This document shows positions 52,598 to 61,847 of a stretch of DNA of 64,000 nt, piece by piece. The translations under genes were made by a program, and so were the position numbers. Each line of letters starts with the position of its first letter. Within the stretch, counting starts at the first letter, position 1. The notes beneath the pieces are model-generated. The model did no database searches, was not told where the DNA came from, and worked only from the letters and a program-made list of their open reading frames with translations. The stretch spans positions 103,605 to 167,604 of the forward strand of contig DF970689.1 in NCBI GenBank assembly GCA_001270045.2, read 5' to 3'. This stretch comes from Bacteroidales bacterium 6E (GTDB lineage: Bacteria > Bacteroidota > Bacteroidia > Bacteroidales > Prolixibacteraceae).

Positions 52598-53407
52598 TTA
52601 TCCCTGGATGATTACCCCTGTTTCGGGATCCAGTTGGGAACCATACATGGAGTGAGGAATGGAATAAACCAGGATCATGATCAGTGCAGCTATGATAATG
52701 TATCCCGGCCGGGCCTTTTTCCAGTTCATGACCACGGCGACGATCCAGAAGACAAAGGCCAGCAAGGTCTTGTTGTCGGTCAGGTCCCAGGCGAACGGAA
52801 TGCCAGCCCATGCTTCACCGAAGGCATGCCATTGAACCCAAGGCCCCATGACCATACCTCCCAGACCGAGAGTGACAAGCGTCCAGACAGCCAGTTTACG
52901 GAAGTTTCCATGGTTAAAGGCCGCCATCACACCCGTGAGATTGGAAAGAAACATGGCAATGAACATAAGGATGACGTGGGGTGCCAGGATAGCTGCCGGG
53001 ACATCACCCTTAAACCGAATGACTGTCGCATTCGTCTCGTGCAAAGGGTACGAGGTTCCATCCTTGCTGAATTCAACCTTATATTCAAGCTTTCCTGCCG
53101 GTGGCTGGTGGGGTAGGAAACCCACAAGGTTGTTGCCTTCCCTTCGTAAATCAGAAGTAGTCCAGTCGTCATTGGTCGGGAACCTCCGAAATGTGATTTG
53201 CCCGGCAACCGATGGATCGGCAACCACAAACTCAAGCCGGCAGTCCGATTCCCCACCGTGACTTCGAATCAGTTCAAACTGGTATTTCTGGTCCTCAATG
53301 GTCAGTTCGACTTTCTTGGGATAAGTCGGACCGGTGGCCCGCTGATAAACGATTGCCCCGAAAGTAATGGCTGCAGCCAGAAGAATAAAAAGAAAGGTTT
53401 TCATCAT
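52598..53407 (-). CDS. Unidentified membrane protein with a beta-rich N-terminal region
   Basis: A 269-residue protein. One N-terminal helix or signal anchor (about 3-21) leads to a soluble region of about 120 residues (KKVELTIEDQKYQFELIRSHGGESDCRLEFVV), followed by four hydrophobic helices. The helices carry histidines at LAPHVILMF, VQWHAFGEAW and IPHSMYG, positions that could bind haem or metal. I do not recognise the family. A periplasmic sandwich plus helices with aligned His would fit an electron-transfer or metal-handling role, but that is speculative. It lies alone, convergent with the uronate genes. Confidence 0.75.
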   Translation of the reverse strand: MMKTFLFILLAAAITFGAIVYQRATGPTYPKKVELTIEDQKYQFELIRSHGGESDCRLEFVVADPSVAGQITFRRFPTNDDWTTSDLRREGNNLVGFLPHQPPAGKLEYKVEFSKDGTSYPLHETNATVIRFKGDVPAAILAPHVILMFIAMFLSNLTGVMAAFNHGNFRKLAVWTLVTLGLGGMVMGPWVQWHAFGEAWAGIPFAWDLTDNKTLLAFVFWIVAVVMNWKKARPGYIIIAALIMILVYSIPHSMYGSQLDPETGVIIQG

Positions 53408-54077
53408 TGCAAGGTTATGATTTCATTCAAATGCTAAATAAGTTTCAATAACAAGGCAAGTTTAATAAATAAAGAGCGAAAATCCTGTTGACTATCTGCA
53501 TTTAACTTTTAACCATTTAAGAATTATAAAAATCATATTATATGATTCATTACTTATAACAATATTATATTTCCTGCAAAATTATGAAAAACACAAAAAA
53601 GTCTTTTATTGCAATTATGTATGGCATATAAGATTGGCCCGTTAGAAGGAATCAAGTGAATACGTTCATACAGGAGATAATTTTTGCGACAGTTCTTCAG
53701 GTCCATTATTTAATCAACATGTTTCTGTTGATGATAGATAAATGTAATAATCTTACTTCCAGTTACATAGAAATGTCTTCGCAGAGGTGTATACGATTTG
53801 TCGCAATGATGCTGTTATTTAACATCCTTTAACTAAGTACAACGTATTATTGTTTTTCATACATTAGTACTGTTTTTAGACCAACAAAACTTATGAATGA
53901 CTAACTATGACTAGCCTATTGTATATTTTGCATTTTCATATACCCTCCTTCTTCGATTTATCCAAATATCACAATGACTGTAAATTATGTCTTGCAGCAA
54001 TAAGCTTTTCCCGTACAGATTCTTTTGAAACTTGACACATACTATTACCATTTATTTATTACTAAAACTTAAAATCT
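53408..54077. other. Intergenic region upstream of the 54-kb susC
   Basis: 670 bp of AT-rich DNA with no supported gene. It includes a palindrome AATCATATTATATGATT (53531-53547, 8-bp arms around one T). No exact TAnnTTTG element is found near susC, although TATATTTTG and TACGATTTG (one base longer) occur around 53.8-53.9 kb. A long untranslated leader is likely. Confidence 0.5.
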
Positions 54078-57000
54078 ATGGAAAAACTAAAGTTCAAAAG
54101 GTGCAATAAGCTTGCAGCTTTTTTGTTGACAGCCCTATTCATGGCCTTTTCCCTGGGTTCTTTTGCTCAGCAGAGGACACTGAACGGAAAGGTTACGGAT
54201 CAGGCTGGCGCAGCCATTCCGGGTGTTACAGTTGTCGTTAAGGGTACCACCACGGGAACTGTGACCAATCTTGATGGTGTTTACACCCTCTCTGTTCCGG
54301 CAGATGCACAGATCCTGGTGTTTTCATACATCGGTATGGTATCACAGGAGGTCCAGATCGCTGGACGTTCAACCATCGACGTAAGTCTCCAGCCCGACGT
54401 AATTGGTGTAGGTGAGGTAGTTGTCGTAGGGTACGGTACCCGTATGAAGGAAGAACTGACCGGTGCCATTTCAACCATTTCGGAAGAACAGATGCAGATT
54501 TCTGTCGCTCCCAGTGTGGTATCACGTCTTCAGGGACAAGTCTCCGGTATCACTGTCAATGCTTCTGACCGTCCCGGTGGCGATGCTACCATCAGGATCC
54601 GTGGTATTGGTACCATCAACAATTCCAACCCGTTGTTTGTAATCGACGGTGTTCCGGTCGGCCCGGGTAACAATGTCAGTCCAAATGACATCGAATCTAT
54701 TTCCATCCTTAAGGATGCATCCTCGTCTGCCATTTACGGTACCAGGGGTGCAAACGGTGTTGTCATCATCACTACAAAACGTGGTGCTGCAAACCAGAAA
54801 CCAAAAATCAACTTCAATGCACGTACAGGTGTCACCAACGCTACGAACCAGTATGACCTGTTAAATTCTGCCGAATATGCCGAATCTGTTTGGTTATCGG
54901 CAAAAAATAATGGCCTGACTCCGTCACCAACCCAGTATGGCAATGGTGCGAAACCGGTTCTTCCCGACTATATCAAACCAGCAGGTGCAAAGGAAGGGGA
55001 TGCTTCAGTAAATCCGGCATTGTACAAATATCCGGATTACCAAATTTACAAAGCCAACAAGCAGGGTACCAACTGGTATGATGAAATTTACCGTACTGGT
55101 GTTGTGCAGGAATATGACCTGACCGTTACAGGTGGTGGCCAAAATGGAACCTATTCTTTTTCGGGCAGCTACCTGGATGAAGATGGTATGCTGGACCATA
55201 CCAACTTCAAAAGGTATACCTTCCGCATGAACTCGGATGCCAAGTTCAATAGCTGGTTCAAGGCAGGAGAATCCCTCCAGGCCGTTTATATTGATGAACA
55301 TGGTAACCTGGGTGACAACGGTGAAGGCACTGTTGTTTCACATGCATACCGTATGCAGCCAATCGTTCCCGTGTATGACATTCAGGGTAATTTTGCCGGA
55401 TCAAGTGCTTCAGAAATGGGGAACGCCGCCAACCCGGTAGCCATTCTCTATCGCGACCGTAATAACAATGGCAAATATGCCAGGGTTTTTGGAAACATCT
55501 ATGGTGAAATTACTTTCATGGAAGGATTGACTTTCCGCTCCCTGCTTGGTTTCAACTGGGGCCAGTGGAATTACAGTGGTTATGGATTGCCAAACTTCGA
55601 ACACTCCGAACCATCAAAGGTGAATTCACATAGCCGCGATTCCAACTATAGCCTGCAGTGGAACTTCACAAACACCCTCAACTACAGCACATCCATCGCC
55701 GATATCCATAAAATCAGTGTTGTTTTGGGTACTGAAGCCATCGATAACTTCTATCAGTCATTGAATGCCAGCCGTAGCCAGTATTTCTCGGAAGATCCAC
55801 AATATATGCAGCTTGATTCAGGTGAAGCTAACCGCCAGAACAGCGGTAATGCAAGTGAGTGGTCACTCTTCTCGCAATTTGGCCGTATCAACTATGACCT
55901 GATGGGAAAATATTTCCTTGAAGGTACAGTTCGTCGTGACGGTTCTTCCAGATTCTCCAAGGCAAACCGTTATGGTGTGTTCCCGGCAGCTTCTGCAGCC
56001 TGGGCACTTTCCCAGGAAAACTTCATGGCCGGCGCCAGCAACTGGGTTGACCTGCTGAAACTAAGGTTAGGATGGGGTGTCAGTGGCAATGACCAGATCG
56101 GTAACTATAACCCGCACACTACATTCCGTACCGATCCGCAACAGGCTGCCTATTCCCTGACAGGTAATAATACAGCAGCAATTGCCGGGTTTATTCCCGG
56201 TGCATTGGGTAACGACCAGGTGACCTGGGAAACCACCAGGACTTTCAACGTTGGTGTGGATGGTACATTATGGGATAATTCTGTTAATTTCTCTGTTGAT
56301 GTATGGGACCGCAGAACTTCTGACATGCTTTTCCGTGACCCGATCCCGAACGTTTTGGGTATCGCAACCGCTCCGTTTATCAACATTGGCGAAATGCAAA
56401 ACAGGGGATTTGACATTGAATTGGGCTATAACAATACCGTATTCGATGGACAATTCAGGTATGCCATCAATGCCACGATTTCGCGTTACACCAATGAAAT
56501 CCTGAAGCTTGCCACCGACCCAAAACGTAATGTGGACGCAGGTTCTCTTCGCCAGATGACCTATACACGTTATGCTGTCGGAACTTCATATCCTGAATTC
56601 TTCGGTTACATTGTTGACGGTATTTTCCAGACTGCAGCAGAAGCTTCGGCCCATCCACAGTTTGGTACTACTACCTATAACAAACCTGGCCATTTCAAAT
56701 ACAGGGATATCAGTGGTCCCGACGGAAAACCTGACGGCAAGATCACTGCCGATGACAGAACTTATATCGGAAGTCCGCATCCTGATTTCGTGGGTGGTTT
56801 GAATTTTGATTTTGGTTATGGCAATTTCGACCTGAACCTCTTCTTCTATGGAAGTTATGGCAATGAATTGTCGAACCATGTTGCCCGTTGGATTGATTAT
56901 GGTATGTTCAATGGTGGTTTGAGCAAGGATGCCCTCTACAAATCATGGGGCAGTCCATATCTGGAAAACAATGCTGATGCCAAGCTTCCGATGCTTGATC

Positions 57001-57281
57001 AGGATACCAACTCACAACATCCATCCACCGCTTTTGTGGAAGACGCTTCCTACCTGCGCCTCAAGAATGTAAAACTGGGATATACCCTTCCGAAGAGTCT
57101 GCTTGAAAAAGCACAGATCAGCAACCTGCATATCTATGCACAAGTAAGCAATCTCTTTACATTGACCAAGTATAGCGGATTGGATCCTGAAATCAACCTA
57201 TCAGGTGACGCGATGGGTCTCGACCAGGGTGCATGGCCGACTGCCCGTCAGATCATGTTTGGAATCCAGCTTGGATTATAA
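54078..57281 (+). CDS. SusC/RagA-type TonB-dependent outer-membrane receptor
   Basis: A 1067-residue glycan or other nutrient importer. A long signal peptide (about 1-31, ending LGSFAQ) is followed by a CarboxypepD_reg domain (RTLNGKVTDQAGAAIPGVTV). The TonB-box/plug junction is VGEVVVVGYGTRMKEELTGA, then NNSNPLFVIDGVPVG and SSAIYGTRGANGVVIITTKRG, and the barrel ends RQIMFGIQLGL. Its closest relative in the window by motif is the SusC at 22080 (VGYGT class), not the one at 3485 (VTALGIKRQ class). A SusD gene follows 30 bp later. Confidence 0.96.
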   Translation: MEKLKFKRCNKLAAFLLTALFMAFSLGSFAQQRTLNGKVTDQAGAAIPGVTVVVKGTTTGTVTNLDGVYTLSVPADAQILVFSYIGMVSQEVQIAGRSTIDVSLQPDVIGVGEVVVVGYGTRMKEELTGAISTISEEQMQISVAPSVVSRLQGQVSGITVNASDRPGGDATIRIRGIGTINNSNPLFVIDGVPVGPGNNVSPNDIESISILKDASSSAIYGTRGANGVVIITTKRGAANQKPKINFNARTGVTNATNQYDLLNSAEYAESVWLSAKNNGLTPSPTQYGNGAKPVLPDYIKPAGAKEGDASVNPALYKYPDYQIYKANKQGTNWYDEIYRTGVVQEYDLTVTGGGQNGTYSFSGSYLDEDGMLDHTNFKRYTFRMNSDAKFNSWFKAGESLQAVYIDEHGNLGDNGEGTVVSHAYRMQPIVPVYDIQGNFAGSSASEMGNAANPVAILYRDRNNNGKYARVFGNIYGEITFMEGLTFRSLLGFNWGQWNYSGYGLPNFEHSEPSKVNSHSRDSNYSLQWNFTNTLNYSTSIADIHKISVVLGTEAIDNFYQSLNASRSQYFSEDPQYMQLDSGEANRQNSGNASEWSLFSQFGRINYDLMGKYFLEGTVRRDGSSRFSKANRYGVFPAASAAWALSQENFMAGASNWVDLLKLRLGWGVSGNDQIGNYNPHTTFRTDPQQAAYSLTGNNTAAIAGFIPGALGNDQVTWETTRTFNVGVDGTLWDNSVNFSVDVWDRRTSDMLFRDPIPNVLGIATAPFINIGEMQNRGFDIELGYNNTVFDGQFRYAINATISRYTNEILKLATDPKRNVDAGSLRQMTYTRYAVGTSYPEFFGYIVDGIFQTAAEASAHPQFGTTTYNKPGHFKYRDISGPDGKPDGKITADDRTYIGSPHPDFVGGLNFDFGYGNFDLNLFFYGSYGNELSNHVARWIDYGMFNGGLSKDALYKSWGSPYLENNADAKLPMLDQDTNSQHPSTAFVEDASYLRLKNVKLGYTLPKSLLEKAQISNLHIYAQVSNLFTLTKYSGLDPEINLSGDAMGLDQGAWPTARQIMFGIQLGL

Positions 57282-57311
57282 TGTGTAGTTGTTGTCGAAT
57301 AATAAAAATAT

Positions 57312-59132
57312 ATGAAGAATATGAAAAAACTATCAATAGCAGCGGCCATGATAATTACGCTGACCATGGCCAATTCGTGCTCTGATGATTTCCTCGACAA
57401 AAAGCCTTGGGGGGTTACAGCAGAGAATGTTTTCTACTCGGAAAAGGGTTGTGATGCCCTGTTGACCGGTTGTTACGGTGTTATTGGCGGTGGTGGCCAG
57501 GGACTTGGTTACGACTGGGGAGCATCCGTATCCAACTGGATTTATGGCTCAGCCGGTTCAGACGATGCCTATAAAGGTTCGGAAGTGACTGACCAGGAAC
57601 CTGCTAACCCTGTTGAGAAATGGGAAGTGATACCGACCAACGGCTATATAGCCCAAAAATACAGATGGGCCATCGGGGTGGGTGCCGATCGCACCAACAA
57701 AACCCTCAGGATTATAAAGATTACCGAAGAACAGGGTGGCATTTCTGCGGCAGCAGCCAACAGAATGCGTGCAGAAGCCCGCTTCCTGAGGGCATTCTAC
57801 TATTTTGAAGCCCGTTTGCTCTATGGTGATTATCTTCCCATTCTGAAGGAAGACACTCCTGATATTAAAGCGGTTTCGAATGAAAACGCACCCGGAGCGG
57901 TTCTTAACTTCATCATCGAAGACCTGACTTTCGCCATCCAAAACCTGCCTGAGACCCAAGTACAGGTTGGCCGTCCAACCAAATATGCAGCCATGGCCCT
58001 CGCTGCCCGCGCATATCTGCAGGACCTGAAATATGCCGAAGCAAAACCATTGCTTGACAATATCATCAACAGCGGAAAATATTCGCTGATGCCGAAGTAT
58101 ATCAATAACTTTGATATTGCCACCAACAACAATAAGGAATCGATCTTCGAAATCCAGAACAGCGTTAACGACGGTGCAGGTTATGGCTCATACAACGGTG
58201 AAATGGGTATTGGTTTGAACTGGCCTCACGGTGGTGACATTGGTATGTGCTGCGGTTTCCACCAGCCTTCCCAAAACCTCGTGAACGCCCACAAGGTGGA
58301 TGCCAATGGTTTGCCATTGTTTGACACTTTCAACAACACCGACTTGAAGAATGACCAAGGTATTCCTTCGGATGAACCATTTGATATCGCAACCGATCCG
58401 GTTGATCCACGACTCGACTTTACCGTCAGCCGCAGGGGTATTCCATATAAGGATTGGGGTGTAAACCGTGGTCAGGCATGGATCAGGAAACAACAGGACG
58501 GTGGACCGTACCTTCCGGTTGCAAAACCGTTCCTGAAAAAGTCTGAAGTAGCCGCATTCAAGGACAACACTGGTGGTTGGATGTCTGGTGTCAATGCCAA
58601 CAACTTCCGTTATATCCGCTATGCCCATATTCTGTTATGGAGAGCCGAGATTGCTGCTGTTGAAAACGACTTGGGCAAAGCGCTTGAACTTGTCAACATG
58701 ATTCGCGAAAGAGCCGGTGCCGATAAAGTGATGGGAAAAGTTAAAGTTAACACATTACCTTCCAACTTCTACCCATGGGGTGCTGCCGGGGATGTCGACT
58801 TTACCCAGCCTGCAGCCAATTACAAAATCGGACTCTATCCCAGTTTTGCCAACAAAGCTGAAGCCATTCGTGCCGTACAATGGGAACAAAGGCTTGAGTT
58901 CGCCACTGAAGGGATGCGTTTCTTCGACCTGAGACGCTGGGACAACCTGCCGGAAAAAATCGGAGGTAAGAGCATGGCCCAGGTACTGAACGAATTTGCA
59001 GCTGCCGACCTGCGTATCAGGGGATTCATGACCGGAGCCACTTTTAACGAAAGTGACAAATTTATGCCGATTCCGCAGACACAGATTGATTTGCAACCAG
59101 GCGTTATCGTACAACGTCCGGAATACAAATAG
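57312..59132 (+). CDS. SusD/RagB-family lipoprotein
   Basis: A 606-residue partner of the SusC at 54078. The lipoprotein signal peptide ends ITLTMANSC, followed by SDDFLDKKPWGVTAENVF. MRAEARFLRAFYYFEARLLYGDYLPIL is the conserved SusD helix pair. The C-terminus has WEQRLEFATEGMRFFDLRRW and IPQTQIDLQPGVIVQRPEYK, the classical SusD signature. ATG 57312 or 57321 (MKKLSIAAA) can serve as start. No glycoside hydrolase or regulator is linked, so the substrate is unknown. Confidence 0.95.
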   Translation: MKNMKKLSIAAAMIITLTMANSCSDDFLDKKPWGVTAENVFYSEKGCDALLTGCYGVIGGGGQGLGYDWGASVSNWIYGSAGSDDAYKGSEVTDQEPANPVEKWEVIPTNGYIAQKYRWAIGVGADRTNKTLRIIKITEEQGGISAAAANRMRAEARFLRAFYYFEARLLYGDYLPILKEDTPDIKAVSNENAPGAVLNFIIEDLTFAIQNLPETQVQVGRPTKYAAMALAARAYLQDLKYAEAKPLLDNIINSGKYSLMPKYINNFDIATNNNKESIFEIQNSVNDGAGYGSYNGEMGIGLNWPHGGDIGMCCGFHQPSQNLVNAHKVDANGLPLFDTFNNTDLKNDQGIPSDEPFDIATDPVDPRLDFTVSRRGIPYKDWGVNRGQAWIRKQQDGGPYLPVAKPFLKKSEVAAFKDNTGGWMSGVNANNFRYIRYAHILLWRAEIAAVENDLGKALELVNMIRERAGADKVMGKVKVNTLPSNFYPWGAAGDVDFTQPAANYKIGLYPSFANKAEAIRAVQWEQRLEFATEGMRFFDLRRWDNLPEKIGGKSMAQVLNEFAAADLRIRGFMTGATFNESDKFMPIPQTQIDLQPGVIVQRPEYK

Positions 59133-59154
59133 AGTATTTTCCATAGGATGAAAC

Positions 59155-59181
59155 AAGAGGGGCAGCAATGTCCCTCTTTTT
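59155..59181 (+). terminator. Terminator after the 57-kb susD
   Basis: AAGAGGG (59155-59161) and CCCTCTT (59172-59178) pair around a 10-nt loop, followed by further T. Confidence 0.75.
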
Positions 59182-59196
59182 CATTGTGGGAAGGGC

Positions 59197-59286
59197 ATAA
59201 AATTGGATGAAATCTTTTACCGCAGAGGAATGCAACGAGAAATAAAATTGGATGACATCTTTTACCGTAGAGGAATGCAACGAGAA
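59197..59286. repeat. Tandem pair of 45-bp repeats with palindromic GGATGACATCC motifs
   Basis: 59197-59241 and 59242-59286 are two 45-bp copies, each starting ATAAAATTGGATGA, that differ at two bases. The second, with GATGTCATCC downstream at 59287-59296, can form a hairpin (59248-59261 with 59285-59298). Another GGATGTCATCC lies at 59310-59320. The frame that stays open on the minus strand encodes two 15-residue units, but both base differences are non-synonymous, so I do not call a gene. Confidence 0.85.
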
Positions 59287-59423
59287 GATGTCATCCAGTA
59301 AAATGGGAAGGATGTCATCCATTAAATTTACAACCATTCGTCCTTTGGTATAAATCATCATTCATATTGCTGAGCTTTTCATTGAAATTCTGCATTTTTG
59401 TAAAACAATCATCTGATGAACCC

Positions 59424-60659
59424 ATGGCTCTGAATTATATCTTCCTCTTTTTCTTTCTGATCGCATTCGTCATCGGCCTCGTAAAACTCATTTTCCTGGG
59501 TGATACGGAAGTCTTTACCACCATGGTAGCATCCACTTTCGACATGGCCAAAACCGGTTTTGAAATTTCCCTGGGACTGACTGGAGTTCTCACCCTTTGG
59601 ATGGGCATCATGAAAGTGGGAGAAAAAGGGGGAGTGGTAACGCTCTTTTCGAAGGCCATCGGGCCTTTTTTCAATAAGCTTTTTCCTAAGCTCGGTAAAG
59701 ACCATCCGGCCTATGGTTCGATAATGATGAACATTGCGGCCAATATGCTGAACCTAGATAATGCCGCAACCCCGGTAGGACTTCAAGCCATGAAGGAAAT
59801 GCAGGAGACAAATCCCGATAAGGATACGGCCAGCGATCCACAGATCATGTTTTTGGTATTAAATACCTCAGGACTGACAATTCTTCCAATCAGCATTATG
59901 GTTTATCGTGCCCAGTTGGGGTCAGCTAATCCTGCCGACATATTCCTGCCCATTTTGCTGGCCACTTTTTTCTCTACCCTGGCGGGGTTGATTTCAGTAG
60001 CTATTTATCAAAAAATCAATCTTTTTGATAAAGTAATCCTATCTTATCTTGGAGGTCTCACAGCGGTTATCGCCGGTCTGATCTGGTATTTCTCGACCAT
60101 TCCCCAAGAACAGATCACGCTGATCTCGAACGTGGTAAGTAATGTGATCCTCTTTTCGGTCATTGCAGGATTCTTTGCCATGGCTTTTCTTCGCAAGGTG
60201 AATGTTTATGATGCTTTCATTGAAGGCGCCAAGGATGGATTCAAGACTGCCATCAACATCATACCTTACCTGGTTGCCATTCTGGTGGCAATTGGTGTTT
60301 TCAGGGCTTCAGGGGCAATGGACTGGTTTATCTCGGGATTTGCCTGGTTAATTCAGCAACTGGGATTGAATACCGATTTTATACCGGCCATGCCGACCGC
60401 GCTGATGAAACCACTCAGCGGATCAGGGGCGAGGGGAATGATGGTGGATGCCATGACCACATATGGTGCCGACTCATTTGTGGGTCGTGTGGCGTCAACG
60501 GTTCAGGGAGCCACCGATACCACTTTCTACATCCTTGCAGTATACTTTGGGGCGGTAGGGGTGAAAAATACCCGCTATGCAGTGGTTTGCGGGTTAATCG
60601 CTGACTTTACCGGCATCATTGCCTCCATACTGCTGGCCTACCTTTTCTTTCATTCGTGA
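59424..60659 (+). CDS. SpmA/SpmB-type nucleoside-recognition membrane protein (fusion)
   Basis: A 411-residue polytopic protein made of two related halves. The first (about 1-200) is SpmA-like with IMMNIAANMLNLDNAATPVGLQAM. The second (about 230-411) is SpmB-like with IIPYLVAILVAIGVFRASG and GSGARGMMVDAMTTYGADSFVGRVAST. In Bacillus the two halves are separate spore-maturation proteins; fused forms in non-sporing Bacteroidota are of unknown function, possibly transporters. ATG 59424 (MALNYIFLFF) is chosen because the 19 residues added by ATG 59367 do not fit the helix start. It converges on the EamA gene with a 5-bp gap. Confidence 0.9.
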   Translation: MALNYIFLFFFLIAFVIGLVKLIFLGDTEVFTTMVASTFDMAKTGFEISLGLTGVLTLWMGIMKVGEKGGVVTLFSKAIGPFFNKLFPKLGKDHPAYGSIMMNIAANMLNLDNAATPVGLQAMKEMQETNPDKDTASDPQIMFLVLNTSGLTILPISIMVYRAQLGSANPADIFLPILLATFFSTLAGLISVAIYQKINLFDKVILSYLGGLTAVIAGLIWYFSTIPQEQITLISNVVSNVILFSVIAGFFAMAFLRKVNVYDAFIEGAKDGFKTAINIIPYLVAILVAIGVFRASGAMDWFISGFAWLIQQLGLNTDFIPAMPTALMKPLSGSGARGMMVDAMTTYGADSFVGRVASTVQGATDTTFYILAVYFGAVGVKNTRYAVVCGLIADFTGIIASILLAYLFFHS

Positions 60660-60664
60660 GGCTT

Positions 60665-61585
60665 TTATCCCTCTTTGCGTGCCGCTATCCGGTTGGCCTT
60701 GTTCAGCAGAATTAATGATAACGCGATGACTGCCATTGCAATTAACTGGAACTTGTCAGGATTCTCGTCCGGAATCAATACCCAGCTTAGCCAGGCTCCC
60801 AGAACAGGGATCAGGAATTTCCACATGTTCAATCCTGAAACTTTCACTCCCGGCCTTGATAGCAAAGTATACCAGATGGATATGGCAGCTGCCGACAGGA
60901 AACTGAGCCATCCCAATGAGATGTAATAGGGCAGGGGAAAGGGGCCCATGTTCCACCCTTCGAAAGGGAGCGAAATCAAAAATAGCACCATGCCTCCCAT
61001 AAAAAGGGAGGAAGCGCTTAGAAAGACCGGATGAATCGGTTTTTTAGACCTGCTGATCATTACATTGGAATAACCTGAAAAGAGGTTGTTGATCAACAAT
61101 AAAATGATACCCAGCCATTCGAAGGCACCCTTAATCTCGACTTTCTGCCTGCCGATGGTAATGATGGCAATACCGGCAACACCTACCAGGAAACTGGCAA
61201 CTTTCAGAGGTGACAAACGGTCGTTCTTCATGGTGAAATGCGCCACCATGGCAATAAAAAGGGGAGATGAACCTACCAGCATTGCACCGAGGGCACTTGG
61301 AATCAGGTTCATGCCCAAATAAAAGAAAGAATATTGTCCAACAACCTGTAAAAATGCAATGAAAAGCACAAAGTTCAGGTTTTGTCTTACCTCAACAAAA
61401 AATCGTTCCCATTTCCCAAATGCCACAAATATCATGAGTCCGGCAAGAATAAAACGTAGACCTGCGAATTGAAGAGGTGATTGGTATTGCAGACCAATCT
61501 TAACCACGGCAAAAGCCGTCGACCAGAGCCAGATCGCGACAAGGGCAAGAAATATGGTGGATTTAAAGACGGGTTTCATAAGCAT
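60665..61585 (-). CDS. EamA/DMT-family transporter
   Basis: A 306-residue inner-membrane protein with ten predicted helices in two EamA repeats. The first starts LALVAIWLWSTAFAVVKIGL and the second GIILLLINNLFSGYSNVMIS. Family members export amino acids, metabolites or drugs, and the cargo cannot be told. ATG 61585 or 61579 can start it. It converges on the SpmA/SpmB-like gene with only 5 bp between stop codons, so there is no room for a terminator there. Confidence 0.92.
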   Translation of the reverse strand: MLMKPVFKSTIFLALVAIWLWSTAFAVVKIGLQYQSPLQFAGLRFILAGLMIFVAFGKWERFFVEVRQNLNFVLFIAFLQVVGQYSFFYLGMNLIPSALGAMLVGSSPLFIAMVAHFTMKNDRLSPLKVASFLVGVAGIAIITIGRQKVEIKGAFEWLGIILLLINNLFSGYSNVMISRSKKPIHPVFLSASSLFMGGMVLFLISLPFEGWNMGPFPLPYYISLGWLSFLSAAAISIWYTLLSRPGVKVSGLNMWKFLIPVLGAWLSWVLIPDENPDKFQLIAMAVIALSLILLNKANRIAARKEG

Positions 61586-61810
61586 GATTGCTTCGCAAAG
61601 GTGAATAAAATATTTGAAATTTATGTATCTCGGGTGGTCGATTCCCTATATGGGTGGTTCTTGCATTTTCTGAAAACAAAACATCGTTCTTCACACTCCA
61701 CCGTACTTATTTTTTGAATATTTTGTTCAGAAATTTGCCTGGATATTGGTGATTCAGGGTTAATTTCGAGACTGACATATGGATATTTTCTTCCTTGTCT
61801 GAAATTCCGG

Positions 61811-61818
61811 TAACTTTG
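61811..61818 (+). promoter_or_regulatory. Candidate -7 element for the MaoC-like gene
   Basis: TAACTTTG matches TAnnTTTG and begins 37 bp before ATG 61848. No convincing -33 element is present. Confidence 0.4.
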
Positions 61819-61847
61819 GTGTTTGACTATATCTATATTCATTTTTT

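Noticed and set aside
53531-53547. AATCATATTATATGATT palindrome as an operator
   Set aside because: Palindromes of 8 bp arms are expected about once per window in AT-rich DNA, and it lies over 500 bp from susC.
59104-59361. Minus-strand frame with two FSLHSS-x-VKD repeats
   Set aside because: The repeats come from the 45-bp tandem DNA repeat. Both differences between copies change an amino acid, and there is no start context or homology.
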